64,000 nt of DNA from Climacteris rufus (taxonomy: Eukaryota > Chordata > Aves > Passeriformes > Climacteridae). The stretch spans positions 345,921-409,920 of the forward strand of contig VZRZ01006168.1 in assembly GCA_013398175.1 (NCBI GenBank), in the 5' to 3' direction. Positions 12,453 through 25,640 of the stretch are shown one piece after another. The first letter of the stretch is position 1. Every line of letters starts with the position of its first letter. Position numbers and translations under genes: made by a program. The notes below the pieces were generated by a model that worked only from the letters and a program-made list of their open reading frames with translations, did no database searches and was not told the DNA's origin.

Positions 12453-15400
12453 TTCTGAGATTCAAAGCCAAGTAGACAAGAGTTGAAAAGAGATAGGAAA
12501 GCTCTTGGAAAACTTTAAACTACCATTTCCATCTCTGAGAATTTAAAGGGACAGAGAATAATTCAAGATAGTCTGAGAAGAGCAGAGATTCAGTTAAAAA
12601 ATGAAAACAGAAATGAAAAGTATCCAAAATCAAAATTGTCAAAGACAGAAAAACTGGAGAACAGGAGTATATCATTTTAGCATCGTGGTTGGAAATCTGG
12701 GACAAAGCTGTAATGTTAAAAAAATGTAAAAAAAGTCTGATTTTCCAATTGCCATCTACAGTAAGCATCACAGAGACATATGCAGTTCAACATCTAGGAT
12801 TGGAGACAAATTTGCTTCAGAGATAATTTATTTATTTTTCCTTTAAACAATTTTCAAGGAAGATGTGGGGGGAGTAATTTGACTTTGAGATAGGAGCTAG
12901 CTCCTTTCATTATGGCTTTGCAATTTATTCACTTCATAGCTTCATGAGTGATATACATTAAAGACAATATGGTCTGAGAGTTTATTTTGAATATCTCCAA
13001 ACCTCTTGGGTTTTTCATCTTACAGTACATTATCTGCAATAGCAGGAGTAGTAATATTAATAATAAAAATAACAATAATGACAGTAATGATGTGTGGAAG
13101 AATCCATCTGAAACAAGACAATGTAAATGTACTCTTTATACTTTATTCATTGTAAAAAACTAAAGCAACCATAAAATATGGTATGTTTTCCAATCTCTCA
13201 CAAGCATCTCTTAGCAATTTTGTTCATTTTCAATTTATCCCACTGTTCCTATTATTATCTAATCCCAGATCTATTTGCTTAAAAGAATTTTGAAAACATC
13301 TGTTTTCTTCAGTGAATGTGAAGCATCATGATTATAAAAATGCTGAGGCTCTGAATCAGACTGAAGCCCTATGGTGATATAAAATACACAAAAAAAAAAA
13401 AGTAGAAGTTTGCAGCTGGCACCTCCCATATAAGAAAATGTATAACTTTAAACCACCCTGATTTTCTGCCCCTTTTTTTTTTCATTTTCACCCTGTATTT
13501 TGATGACCACTGATAGTTCTAGTGATAGATGTGGTGAAAGATTGGGATTTTAATGTACTTTGTCTTAATAGAATGTTATATACATGAGTGGATGCATAAT
13601 GTCTTAAACTTTTTGAGGGACATTTCAGATCTGACCAATCACTTGTAAAGCCCTCCTGGATATGTTGCAGAACCATATCTTAAAACAATATTACAGTAAT
13701 TGTTTGTGAGTCAGCAATATTCATATATTTTAAAATTTTGAGACTATACTAGTAGAAACAGAATTTAACCCTTTGTTTGGATTTCATGTCATGCCCATAG
13801 TCAGGATCACCCAGCAGTTTTTTAAACACATCTCTATACTGTTCATGGGAAACAGTCCCATTTGTAAAATTTAATGACAAATGTATAGTGGAATAGAAAT
13901 AAAACTTTGAAATACCTAGTAGTGTGGATGAGCCTGGAAATATGTTTCTAAAATTTCTATCTCTGTCTAAAGTGAATAGGCACGGAAAGTTTATATTTCA
14001 CTTTAGAAACTTTTCTCCTTAAAACATACCCTATCTAATAATTTTTAGCCAACTTTTCAACATCAAAACTTCCATGTTCTGTCTCCTGTTGATTCGGAAT
14101 TGCCTCGACAGTTTCCAGGCCAATCCCAGTAAAGCTATTATTCTGGTTTCTACTGTGAGTATTTAAAAAGCTTTCTTCTTTTTGCAGGAGTTTTGTCAGC
14201 ACAATCTCTCACCACTATGTTTGTAGGCTTTCATATAATACCATCTAGGAAGCAAAACCTTTTAAGCAAGAACATAAGTTTCCATTAATCTATTTTATAT
14301 GTTTTCTGTATATTTTAATGTATTTTGATTCTTTAACATATTTCTCATCAAGGTTTTTAAGTGCTTCAGTCAATTTTATATGTCACAATTTCAATGTCCT
14401 TTGAACAAATATTTAAGTAAGACCATAGAAATTCTATTTTTATGATCAATTAATGAAATTAACAATTGTACATTTCATATATGATTATCTTGTCATATTT
14501 AGAATTCATATTCAGTCATTATTACACAAAACTATTCCAAATTGAATTCCAATTGAATTAATTGAATTATTATTAACTTATTACCCAAGAACAATTTATA
14601 AGAAAATTGCCTAATTACTTCATTACATATTTGAGATAGAGAGAAAAAATGAAGTCCAACTGCATAATACTCATGAAAGAAGAAAAGCTCATTATGCAAG
14701 TATTTTGTTTTGCTCTCAAAAGACTTGTGAAGAGGAGTATAAATGTGATTATAATTAATATGCTAGCTTTTATTGGTTTATTTCTTTACTCCAATGTTGT
14801 CCACTTGGTCGTAATTAGTAGCTACAGATACTGGATGCAAATTTTCATATAAATTTCTAATCAAAAATTATAAAATGTTATTCTTTTCACTAATAGCTGT
14901 CATGGAAAATCATTGGAAATGTTGACACTTGAATGAGAAAGCACGTCATTTAAGAAAATATGTCTAATCACTTATATTTCTGAATTTACTGTAAATAGTG
15001 TCAAGTTTTCTTTTCTATACACACCAAAGGTTTCAGCTAATCTACCTGGTAGAAAAAAAAAATTGAGCAATATTTTCTTTGTTTTTTCTTGAATTATTTT
15101 TTATTTAGAAATTTCCTGTTCTATTGTTTGATTCAAATTTTCTAACAGAAAGTTTCAAAACTGATACACAGCGTGCAATAAACCTACTTTACATTCTCTT
15201 ATGACAATGATGCCTGAAAGATTATACTGCCAGGAGATGATATTTCTGATTTCCTTTATGTATTTGTGAACTATTACAATGCAAAATATACTTGAAAACT
15301 GGATAAAAGTGGTTATTGGGATATTTAAAACATTAGACATGAACTCTAGCCACATTTTTGTCTCCTTTATGCTGACTAAACTGCCCTTTTATATAGATAT

Positions 15401-15904
15401 AGTTACTTGAATCTTCTTTAGAATTAATTAAATAAATTTAATTAATCATGTAATTAATAAGGCGTGTATTTTCTTTGGCGTTTCTACGGTGAAGTAACAA
15501 ATCTAAAATTTGTTGGCTCATACTGTAATCCAGAATATAAACCACTTTGGTCTAGATTGTTCCCTTCTGTGAAAAATGTGACTGTGAGGCAAAGTACCTC
15601 CAGACTTCTTTCAGAACATTTTCAATCACTGAAACATAGGATATTGTCTCCACCTTCACCTTTGTCCTGCATGGGACCTTCCCAAAGAGTTTAAATCTCA
15701 ACAGAATCTAAGGGAATATCATATACTTGCTTGAAGTAGACTAATAAAATTCAGCCTGAACAGCAGATTAATAAACTTCAAGAGTTTTAACCATAATTGC
15801 CATAATCTGAGTTCTAGAAAAAATAGTCTACTATATCTCTGTGTTTCTGCCATGAACTTCTGCAGAGAGAGGGAAGATAAAGGAAAAAGGGAAGTAGAGA
15901 CCTG
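12453..15904. other. AT-rich DNA without recognised genes
   Basis: About 3.4 kb. It contains A/T triplet-rich text near 13045-13090, a poly-A run near 13390-13401 and AT-rich near-palindromic text (about 15420-15458). No gene, RNA or repeat family was recognised. Confidence 0.5.
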
Positions 15905-16345
15905 CTGTGTTCATCAAGCAATATAAACTTATACATTTTTCTTCTGGTATCAATTCAAAGAATATAGCAGCAACTGCAGTGATCCATAATAATGAGACAG
16001 CACACACTTTGGTTTGCAGCAATCTGAGAGCCTGCCAGCAGCAGCCCTTTTTATTGTATAGTACTTTTTATAGTAGGAACCCAGGGCTGGGTTCTACACT
16101 GCCCTATTCCAAAACATATTGTACAAGAACGATAACAACAGGTGCTTATCTTTACTGCTTTCATACCTCCCAAGGGAAAAAAGGATTTTCTCACAAGCAG
16201 CAAGCAGCAGCTTCGGGCTGCTACAAAAGAATATGAGAATCTAATAAGTCCTGTGTATCATTTGTCTTTACAACCTATCTTCTTCAGCACTAATCTTATG
16301 CTTTACAATTCTTACAAAATTAGATTAAAAAACAATGCTTTATGA
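15905..16345 (-). mobile_element. Weak candidate LTR, minus strand
   Basis: Read on the minus strand, a TATAAAAAG box (complement of about 16063-16071) is followed shortly by AATAAAAAGG (complement of about 16047-16056) and then a U5-like stretch. This order resembles a compact LTR, but the spacing between TATA box and polyadenylation signal is short, no TG...CA ends were found and no target duplication was seen. The call is speculative, with approximate limits. Confidence 0.25.
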
Positions 16346-19300
16346 AGTTTTGAGAAAATAAATGAACAACATTCTGAATGTATGTTTTTGGTCATTTGAG
16401 GTCCCTTAGAATATCAGAAATACCTGTACAGGGCTGACAAGATACAACCCAAGGCTGACAAGATATGGGCTAAGGCAGACACCTATATTCTCAATCTCAA
16501 ATTTAGGTCTAGGACAACTATACTAATTTGGTTTTAGATTAATAATAAATGAGATATAAATAAGAACATGTGCTACTAAAGTGGTATATATAAACTTGTA
16601 CCAAGAAACATTTAATGGTAATTTTTAAACAGGTGAGGTTTAAGCAATTACTTGTTTGGATAGAAATACTATGTTAGATTGTTGAAATAAGACTTCAATC
16701 AATTCTATAATTACAATTTCTTATCGAGATCATTCTTGTCTTCTTTGGAAGACAATTTATCAGAATAATGTTTAGATTGTGGTAATTAATGCTTTCAGCC
16801 AAAAATATAATTTCATATAAAATGTGGAATAAAATTGCATTTTCCGCTCTAGAGCAGCATTACATCCATGTTGTGGTAAATTCAGTGCTTTGAATCCATT
16901 AACTTCTCATTGTGTAGTGTTATCATCCACTGCTAAAGATTAGCTACTGACACATTTATCAAAGGATGATAAATGAGCTGTCCTTTCAGATGTCTGATTA
17001 TCTGACCTTTATTCAGTTGAAAGCACAAGGGGCTGACAGTGTTAAGTGCTTGCTAGTTTAGAATGAAATGGAACCCAGAAAATGAATGTTTGGTATTTTC
17101 TTCAATAATACAAATTTATACTATCAATTTATTTTCAAATTAAAGAAAACAAAATTTATTATAAAGCTCTGTAGAAACCACCTATCTTAATACAAGTTTT
17201 TTTTTAACAAACACATTATTTCATGAAGAGTTCTTAAGTCTAAAATTGTCTTTGAAAAAGAACTGTTTTATCATTATCCACTGGAATGTGATAGTGAGGC
17301 AAAAAGCACATAAGGCTGCAGAATGCTTTCAAGTGTCTAGCAAAAATGTGTTAACTTTTATCTATTTCTATGACATCCAGATAGCTGCAGTCATCTGGAT
17401 GACCACAATTCAAGAAATCCTTATCATTCAGCTATAGTGTAAATTCACTAACATCAGATAAATAATTTCAAATGTTCACTAAAATTAGTTTGCATAAACA
17501 GTGAGTGATGAATCTTTACTTGCGCAAAGCTTAGATGCAACTTTTGCATTGCATAAATCATGCACAGCAAAATAATCAGTGTTAATTAAACAAATGAAAA
17601 TTGGTTTTGACATTCAAAATGAAATAAACTTTGCTAGAAATTAGAGCTCTAAGCTTCCAGTTTAATGTGATTTTTGACAGGTCCAGAGACCTCTGGAAAT
17701 AAATATTTCCCAGCTAAGCTCTGTGTTAAATACTGTCGTTGGTGTAAACCCAACATATAGTACTGGGCTAGGAACTGTCAATACAGCTTCTGGCAAAAAT
17801 ATTTTTATTCAGTCCAGCCTTCTGCCTTGGCTGCTGCTCATCTCTAAAGGAAAAGAATGGCTAGACCAAGTGGCTATAATCTCCAAACTATGAGTTTTAT
17901 GCAGATACATCCTTAGTATAAAAAACTTCATATTAAAAAGCAATATTCAGTGAGTTATCATATTACTTTTCTATACTGAGGGTTGCAATTGGCTTTCTTC
18001 TCTAGGCAAAACTTGAAAATTATTTCCTCCTTTCAAGTTGGCTGGACATGAACTTTCTTTAAACTAGTAGTCAAGATACTGAGATGTTAGCATAAGAGTA
18101 AGCCAATGTTCTTACCATCATGATGTACTACCATGAAGAAATCACTTCAGGATTAGGGCAAATTCATCTACTTACACTGTCAGGAGTGTAGACAAAGAAA
18201 TAATTTATCTCTTTAAAAATACGAAGGTGTGCTGATATTTTTTTTAAGTTATTTTTCTTATCTTGGGAATAAATGCTAAAACTTTAGGAAACAGCTAGCT
18301 AATGGCGGAGGCAGTGGGGGTGGCTAAGACTATAAATGGTGGAAGGCACAGTTGAAGTGTTGCTTATAACAATTTCTCTTCCTGAAGACAGATCAGTCCT
18401 AGAAATCAGATCCTTGAATTTTTAATGTATGAATCACTGATAATAAATTGATACACCTGATCCAAAACTTTTTACTAAGATGACCTATTTCAGCCAAAAT
18501 GTAGTTCTACTCCAATGCAGTCATTCGCAGCATGACAGTGAAGACCAAATTAACCTATCTCACTTTCCTTACTCTGTTACTGGTTATTCTTGTCTGGTTT
18601 TTGCTAGTGTTATCAAGTTGTGCCATGATGCACTAGCTAAACTTCTAGATGTCACTGTATGTTTGAAGTTGGTCATTTCAGCTCTTTTTCCTGCACGTCT
18701 TGTTGCCAAAATGTCTTCGTCTTCTGTGACAGTTACTGTTTCTCAGTACATGCCTACCTCCCTAAATTAAATTTAATTGTAGATTAAAAGCTAAAATGAG
18801 TGCAGGATTAAATCTTCCAAATTTAGCTTTCCACACATGCCCAAGTCCCCACCACTGGTCAATCCATTCAATGCATCTAGATAAAGATTCAATATTTACC
18901 AGATGTTCAGCTAAATAGCTCTCTCAACTCCCTCCACTAGATTTCTATTCACTGTAAAAGGAAGCTTAGGCCTCAAACGTGTCTCTGGATATTTATGTCT
19001 AGATACATGCATCTAAATGTCTTCATATCCGATTAAATCACAACCTCAGGTTTTTAATTACACAGGCAGAGTACCCATATACATGTAGCCGTATATTCTT
19101 GCTGTCTCTTCAAACAAATATGGATTGGCTGTAGAGTTTCACTGTGCTTCACATCTGCCACAGGTACTGTACAGGTACATCTACAGGTACTGTACAGTCA
19201 TCAAGAGCAATGGAAACTAATGATTGAGTAAATTAATCACAATACAAATGACTGTTTAGGTGGCCAAAGTAAGATAGGATGAAACCCATCTTTGCTTTCC

Positions 19301-20617
19301 AGTTATTTATACTTTAAGCAGAATTGATTTCCAAAAATGGGACACAGGTTTTCACTAAAATTCTAAGGAAAACATTTTCTAAGGAAACCATTTTGTTTAC
19401 AATAAGAACTCTCTTCTAGGACTAGTTTTAAACAAACTAATTTACATTTAGAAAATAACTGTTTTCTCCAGAAATTTTCCTCCTACCTCATAATGCACTA
19501 AACCTGCAAGACATTATATCTGGTTTCTGTTCATTTTTTCTCAATGAAGAATACACACAGATTTTGGAGTAAGAGTGGTATTGGAAGAAAGAGCAACAAT
19601 CATTACTTTAATTGTTTGTCCTTATCACAGTATTATTCAGGCTACCTTCCTTCTTCTCAAGTCACCTTGTTTCACTTTATGGATGAAGTTAGCATCAAAC
19701 CTAATTTTTTTTTCATCTGTTTCCAAAACACAAGACACTTTCTCTTTAAAAGCTCTTGAAAGTTGAACCTAATGGTCTTTTGACACTGCTGTTTTTTTTT
19801 TTATTACCATTGTCGTGACAATGACTGAGCCTAAATGACTACACTAATTATCTAATGTTACTGAAGGTGAAATGAGTCCCACACATGGAACACTATCAAT
19901 AAATAGCAACAGCCCATGCAAGATTCTGTTCAAATTAATAAAGCAGAAAAGACTGTTTCTGAGGTTTATCATGATATAAATACTTTAAAATGATTGTTTT
20001 ATAAACATTCAAAAAGAAAGATATTGAGTTGTATAGAAAATACCAAACCCAAGCATTTCCATTTACTAGTCAACAAACATACTTCCATGAAGCAGAATTT
20101 GAGAAACTGAATATTCTAATTTGATACCAACACTGACATGTGCAGAAGCAACATTTAGTGTGAAATTCTGTTTGACAGCTTAACGTGCAGAAAAATAAAG
20201 ACATTCTCCAAATTAATTGCAAAATCCCCAGCAGCTGGGTATATGCAAATGCAGGCCCATAACCTTTTCTGTTCCTGTAAATTGCTTTGCTGAACTTGTC
20301 TTGTCTAGTATTAAACCCTGACAGGCCACAATGCAGCTTCAATTATTTCATTTTATTTTAGATTTTATGCAACATTGTAAATACTCTCCTATTTCCTTTA
20401 TAAATGAGAATTGAAATGCAGAGTTCATTTGCATATCATAAAACCAAGCTATTCAGAGGTTAGCAAGACACAACTGCTCACCTCTGGTCTCCATAAACTA
20501 ATGGATGATCAACAACAGAAAATCTTTAGAAATCTGATTGTATCTGAACATTGTTAAAATATTCAGAACTTTCAGATGTGATCTCATGATTTGATTAAAA
20601 CTTTTCTTTACCCTCAG
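16346..20617. other. AT-rich DNA without recognised genes
   Basis: About 4.3 kb. It includes small direct duplications near 16433-16465 and 19160-19198. The frame at 18480-18770 (96 codons) shows no recognisable domain and is probably chance. The stretch 16840-17060 has balanced composition and may be non-coding DNA under constraint, but that cannot be judged without an alignment. Confidence 0.45.
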
Positions 20618-20637
20618 TCTCTCTCTCTCTCTCTCTC
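20618..20637. repeat. (TC)n microsatellite
   Basis: About ten TC dinucleotide units in an uninterrupted run. Confidence 0.9.
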
Positions 20638-22284
20638 GTGAGTTACATGGCTGAATTGTAATTTCATAGTACCTTCATTTTAACATTGTAGGTGTCTTCA
20701 TAGGTTTCAAGATTAGGATGGATACTTTCCTTTTCCTTTAACCATCTGGCTGATAGTGGTGTCATGAGTAATATCTTCTAGTGACAATCAAGTATATTAG
20801 TCTGTTTCCATTCCATCAGACTATCTGACAATCCATCTTATAGGCACCTGGGAAATTCATGGGGATTATCTGTCAAAGTCTTGATAATAGTTAAAAACCT
20901 AATTATAATACTTCAGTGTATTTATTGATTTTAATATTCCTTTTCAACTCTTCAAATTATAGAGATGGTTTTTAATCCTTTCCCTATCCTTTGTGGTTTT
21001 CAGTCTCACAAACTTAGAGAAGTAAAAGTCCTCTGCAAAATAAAAGGACTACTTATTTAATTTCCTAGGCTACTAATGAAAATAATGAGTAACTGTTCTC
21101 CAATACAGACAAGGAGAAAATGTCACCTTACTCATCCTCAGGAGGCAAAGAACCCTTTCATAATAGTATGATGTGGTTTTCCAATGAGTCTTTCATTCAT
21201 TTACGAATAAGCATCTTACTACTTTCATTCAGTTTTCTTACAGATATCAGGTATAGCTTCATCAAAAACTTTTCCATGTTCACAGCACATAATATTCCCT
21301 AATTCTAAACTCTCAAACCTGACAGTCTGCCACAGAACAAAATTATATTGTATTGACATTATTTGTTTCTGATTAATCCATACTGGCTGTTAATGAATGT
21401 ATTTCCTGTGTATGGGCACACTTTTTTCCATATATTTCTGAGGATAAAAGAAAAAATTTAGTCACAGTCTCCTTCCATATTATCAAGAAACACAATTTTT
21501 TAGAATTTCAACCATTTTTCCATGATTTCTTCAAAAATAAGTGTTTACATCCCTTCTACAAGTAGTTCTTTTAGTATTTCAAGCTATTTTTTCACACATC
21601 TAGTTTGTTTGAAGCCATCTTATTTATGACATTACTTTATAATCTGTTTTTCTGTGCTTGTCACTCTGTGACTGCTGGCAATGGCACTAGATGCCTGCAT
21701 GCCATAAAAATGAAATTATCTTTATTATATTTTTGTCCAATAGGTTTCCATTATTTTTTCTAGCTTAAACTTTATTTTGATTCTGTTAATATTTTTTCCT
21801 CTTTTGAGACAGGTTCTTACTAGTCTCACAAATCATCTCAGTGTGAAAAACTTGCAATGAAAATAATTGTCAATAGAAAAAAAACTGAGTAAAAACTGAT
21901 AATAAAGAATCATAGAAAGACCAGAAGAAATAGAGGTTCCAATTACATTTAATGTCAGAGTACGATTTTGAAAATATCTGCTTCAGAGAATGATACTATA
22001 AAACCTGTTTTTACACAGTGCTATTCTGGAGTCTAAATCTGAGGAATGGACACCATTTAAATAATTAAGGAAACAGCCTTCAGAGTGTTAAATTAGAACA
22101 GTTAAAGAAAACTTATATTAGTAAGACAGAACACAACATTGGGCTATTTTCAGCATCTGATACATTAGTGGAATGAAAACCAGGCAAATACAGATTTAGC
22201 GGTGCAAAAACAATAAATTAAAGCAGTATGTAGTAGCTTTGACTAAGAGCTAGAAAGTCTGATATGGCTAAAGATACCTCTACC
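20638..22284. other. AT-rich DNA, nothing recognised
   Basis: About 1.6 kb with no gene, RNA or recognised repeat. Open frames are all short. Confidence 0.5.
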
Positions 22285-22589
22285 TGTATAAGATAATGCT
22301 ATGTGGAGGGCTGTGAGCCCCTGGTACAGGAGCTCTCTGCACGCCCCTGGAGAAGTGAGGCCTGAGGGCAAAAAGAATCTCCCCAGGCATAAAGAAACCT
22401 TCCTCACACTCAGGGTGAGTTCAGAGGCACTCCCAACATGCCTTGTTTCTTTATGGTAATAGCCCTTNNNNNNNNNNNNNNNNNNNNNNNNNNNNNNNNA
22501 CAATAAAGGATACCTGTGGAACTGCTATACGAGACTCCTCTCTCTCTCCATACCTGAGTCCGCTTTTGGGTGATTTTCCAAGAGCGGCA
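22285..22589 (+). mobile_element. ERV LTR, plus strand, interrupted by an assembly gap
   Basis: The block begins TGTATAAGATAATG and ends in GAGCGGCA, so it has TG...CA ends. A GC-rich U3-like part with text such as 'ggctgtgagcccctggta' leads to AATAAAGG (22502-22507), a polyadenylation signal, then a pyrimidine-rich R/U5 part with 'gagactcctctc'. The region just before the polyadenylation signal, where a TATA box would be expected, is replaced by 32 N bases (22468-22499). No clear target duplication was found. The minus-strand open frame at 22243-22503 runs through the gap and is not a gene. Confidence 0.66.
22468..22499. other. Assembly gap of 32 N
   Basis: The bases are unknown. The gap falls inside the LTR, so its true length may differ. 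Confidence 1.
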
Positions 22590-22596
22590 TTATAAA

Positions 22597-22655
22597 AGCT
22601 GAAATCACAAGAGCTGAAACCACAAGAGCTGAAATCACTTGCAGCTGAAATATTG
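22597..22655. repeat. 15-bp tandem repeat beside the LTR
   Basis: Units reading AGCTGAAATCACAAG (22597-22611), AGCTGAAACCACAAG (22612-22626), then AGCTGAAATCACTTGC (22627-22642) and a partial AGCTGAAAT (from 22643) follow each other directly. The array starts eight bases after the end of the LTR. Whether it is host DNA or belongs to the element is open. Confidence 0.8.
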
Positions 22656-22996
22656 CTATTCTTGTTGAAATCACTGGTTGTTTAGGGGCATTGCCAGGGT
22701 TCCTGGAAGGGCTGTGCCCTGTGGGACATTCATTCCAGGCACACTGGTGTTGCCCTGACTTTCATAGTTCTGGATGTTATCATTCTTTTGTAACTAGTTT
22801 CTCAGACATTCTCTGTAAAAATGGTCATGTTATTGTAATGGTATCTTTTTATTTACATTCCTTTCTCCTGGGCACGGAAGTTTGATGGACATTTCCTTTG
22901 ACCAGTGTGATTGAGGGGAGGCCCTTTTTTTCCTCCAATACACAGTGAATTATAAGACACATATATAATAAAGATGGGCGGGGAAGCCCAGAGAAC
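22656..22996. other. Mixed-composition DNA, nothing recognised
   Basis: The stretch between the tandem repeat and the lysine-rich frame is richer in G+C than the window average. No element or gene was recognised. A short direct repeat (AGAACTTGTTCCT) occurs at its right edge near 22991-23020. Confidence 0.4.
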
Positions 22997-23272
22997 TTGT
23001 TCCTCCTGAGAACTTGTTCCTTGATCTCCAGAGGTTTCTGTCTCCTTCTTTTGTGTCATTACTGTGACACACCGGTGCTAATCAGCATCAGAACCCCGCA
23101 GCGGCAATGCTATGCTTGCAATCCAATGCACAGACTGTCCAGTACAGGAGAACTGGTGAAACTAGAATTCATCGCTGAAACTGAAAAGAAGGTACAGGAA
23201 TTGACAAATGGAAAAGTAACTGCTAAACCCAAGAAAAGAAGACAGATCTCAGAAAAATTTTTTAAAAAGTGA
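22997..23272 (+). other. Unidentified 91-codon open frame with lysine-rich C-terminus
   Basis: The frame has an ATG start and ends in TGA. Its first 30 codons look like random hydrophobic text, but from about codon 45 it turns protein-like: 'STGELVKLEFIAETEKKVQ' followed by a basic run with KPKKRR (resembling a nuclear localisation signal) and a C-terminal FFKK. The charged helical-looking second half differs from the usual chance frames of this AT-rich window. A pyrimidine-rich stretch (about 23036-23061), a CTAAT branch-like site and a CAG (about 23088-23090) precede that part, so it could be a terminal exon or the remains of a processed pseudogene. I do not recognise the family. No upstream exon is visible nearby. 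A chance origin remains quite possible. Confidence 0.25.
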
Positions 23273-23549
23273 GGATTACTTAGTGTTGAGGTGACTGATT
23301 TTAGTAAATTGAAACAGTGATGACTGAAAATTGTTTCTGAAATTGTATGACTTAAGAGAGATGTGTCCAAGTAAAAAGATTGGCAGGAATAAGATGTAGT
23401 TGCTATAGGTGTTCATGCTGCTATAATCCAGTTTGCGTTATGGGGAAAAGGCAACCCATTTTCTAGTGGAACTAAGAATTTATAGTTGATTAATGTTTTA
23501 ACAGTCTAACAGTCCAAGTTACCTACTACAGAACAGTCTCAATAATTAC

Positions 23550-23760
23550 AGAATCATAGGATAGCTCAAGTAGGAAGTGATCCATAAGCATCATAGAATT
23601 AACTACCTGCTCCTGCACTCTTAAGAGGTGGTTCTTAAAAGGTGACCAGAATTTACTGATAGCAATACCTACAGAAACACATTCCTAGAAGACCTTACTA
23701 GCTACCTCCTTCAGCAGTCCAAAGTCGCCTCTCACCTTTTGAGGTCAAAGTTTTGCCGGC
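23550..23760 (-). mobile_element. Decayed CR1 LINE 3' end, minus strand
   Basis: The plus strand reads ACAGAATCATAGGATAGCTC followed by a text close to the reversed 3' end of CR1 subfamilies ('gttggaagggacct' in intact copies, here altered), with 'ctacctgctcctgcactc' and then a degraded continuation. Divergence is much higher than in the CR1 at 11303-12203, so this is an old insertion. The far end is uncertain. Confidence 0.65.
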
Positions 23761-25640
23761 AGTTTTTTTGTATTGTTATGCAAACCTTCGTGGTACATAC
23801 CTTTTGTATTTTCTAGTGCTCTGCTTATCCTTTCAGTGTCCCTTCAAGTCCAGAAAAGGACCAAGATGATTAAGGACCCAGAGTTTAGGTCCACGCACAA
23901 ACCTTGCCCCTATCCATTCAGTTCTAGAATTTATTTAAGGATGAAGACGTCACAAAACCCTCTGGGAAACATATTTTCCTCTTCAGCCATCTTCATTTTG
24001 TCTTCCTGATTTTGCTGTAATTGAGCTAAAGGTCAATAAAATCCAAATGTACCAAATGTTGGAAAACTGACTTATTTCAAATGCAAACACATAATCATAT
24101 AGTCTTTTTAATCTAGTTCAAATTTATATATGTTGAATTATAGGTGATAATGCTTAATTTTTCCAGATGTTTTTTACTCCGTAGTAAGAAATTAGATGTT
24201 TCTGTTACTCCAGTAGTGGATTCTAGTTCAAAGTGTCACAGACTTTTTTTCTGTTTTAGAAATACCTCAGTGAGGGAATAAGCTTTACTTTGCAACGTAG
24301 ACACCCATCCAGCTTTTGCAATGAGACCTCTTGGGGAAGACATAGCTATGGGTTGGGATGCTCTTCCCTTTGCTAGTAAATAACGCAGTATCTATTTTCC
24401 CATGGCCACAGTTAGAATACAGGCAAGTGTAGAACTAAGAAATTTTCACTTATCTGTTCTTGCAAGCAAAAGATGTATAAATCTCCTTGCAATGGATATA
24501 AGTATCTTAATAATAAGGATATAAGTATCTTATCTTAACAACTATGCTGCTCTGAGGCACTCAGCACCAGTTTACTATTTGTTTCATCCACCTGGTGCAT
24601 AAAACAGATGCCCTTCAGGGTGTTTATAGTAAGTGCTCAAGCCCAGAAGATGCTGTGCACTCTGCATCTTTCTACCCTCACAGGCTTTCTATACAGAGCA
24701 GGGGTCAGTCTGAACCTGAGGGCTCCTTCTGCAGCACTAACTTGTTGTCAGGGTCCCACCTCTACTATTCACTGAATCCTGAACAACATCTTAGCATAGT
24801 AGAGATTGAGAGATGGAAAACAATTAAGTGTTCTACACATAAAACTAGATTTTGGTTAATGTTCTTCAGGGTCTTTGAGAATATTTTGATTTAAGCAGTT
24901 TTGAACTTATTCAAGATTTTAATATTCATTAACTAAAATATAGTATTATGTTATAGTAGGTTCCTTTGTCATTCTGGTTGCCACTGGATTAAAATAAAGT
25001 GTTTGCCCCTTAATACAGAATAACTATGCAGTTAGAATAGTAGGATTTTATATGCCGTTAAAATTATAGGTGGAACTTGAGCAATTGAGACATAATTTCC
25101 TGGGATGAAGTTTTACCAAAATAAAAAATTTTGCTCTCAGTGAAATGTTCTTTGGATCTCTAAAGATCACATTTGCTCATGCATTTTGGTTTAAACCTTA
25201 CTGGACAAATGGTATCTCCAATACAGAAAAATCCATATAATTTGTTTAATAGCTGGTCAATGGAGAGGGTCATGCTTATGAAATTCTTTTGTGTATTTAT
25301 CGTGGCTGGCTGCTAGGTGCTCACCAAGATGCTCTCTCACTCCCTTTCCTCAGAGGGATGGGGAAGAAAATAAGATTTAGACACTCATGGGTCAAGATAA
25401 AGGCAATTAAGTAAAGAAAAGCAAAGGTCGTGTGGAAGCAGAGAAAACAAAAAATGTATATTCTCTACTTCGTATTAGCAAGCAAAGCCCAGACATTCCT
25501 CAGAAGTAGAGCTTCATATGAATAATGGTTGTTTCAGAACACAAATGCCTTAATGAATGTATCCCTCCCTCTTTCTCTTAGATTTTATTTCTGAGGAAGG
25601 TGTCATATGGTGTGAAATACCCCTTTTTTCAGTTAGAGTC
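23761..25640. other. AT-rich DNA without recognised genes
   Basis: About 1.9 kb. The 24595-24894 frame (99 codons) has no recognisable domain. A short duplication (GGATATAAGTATCTTA) is seen near 24495-24533. Confidence 0.45.

Noticed and set aside
18480..18770. 96-codon frame on the plus strand
   Set aside because: No recognisable domain, no splice context and no codon pattern that sets it apart from chance.
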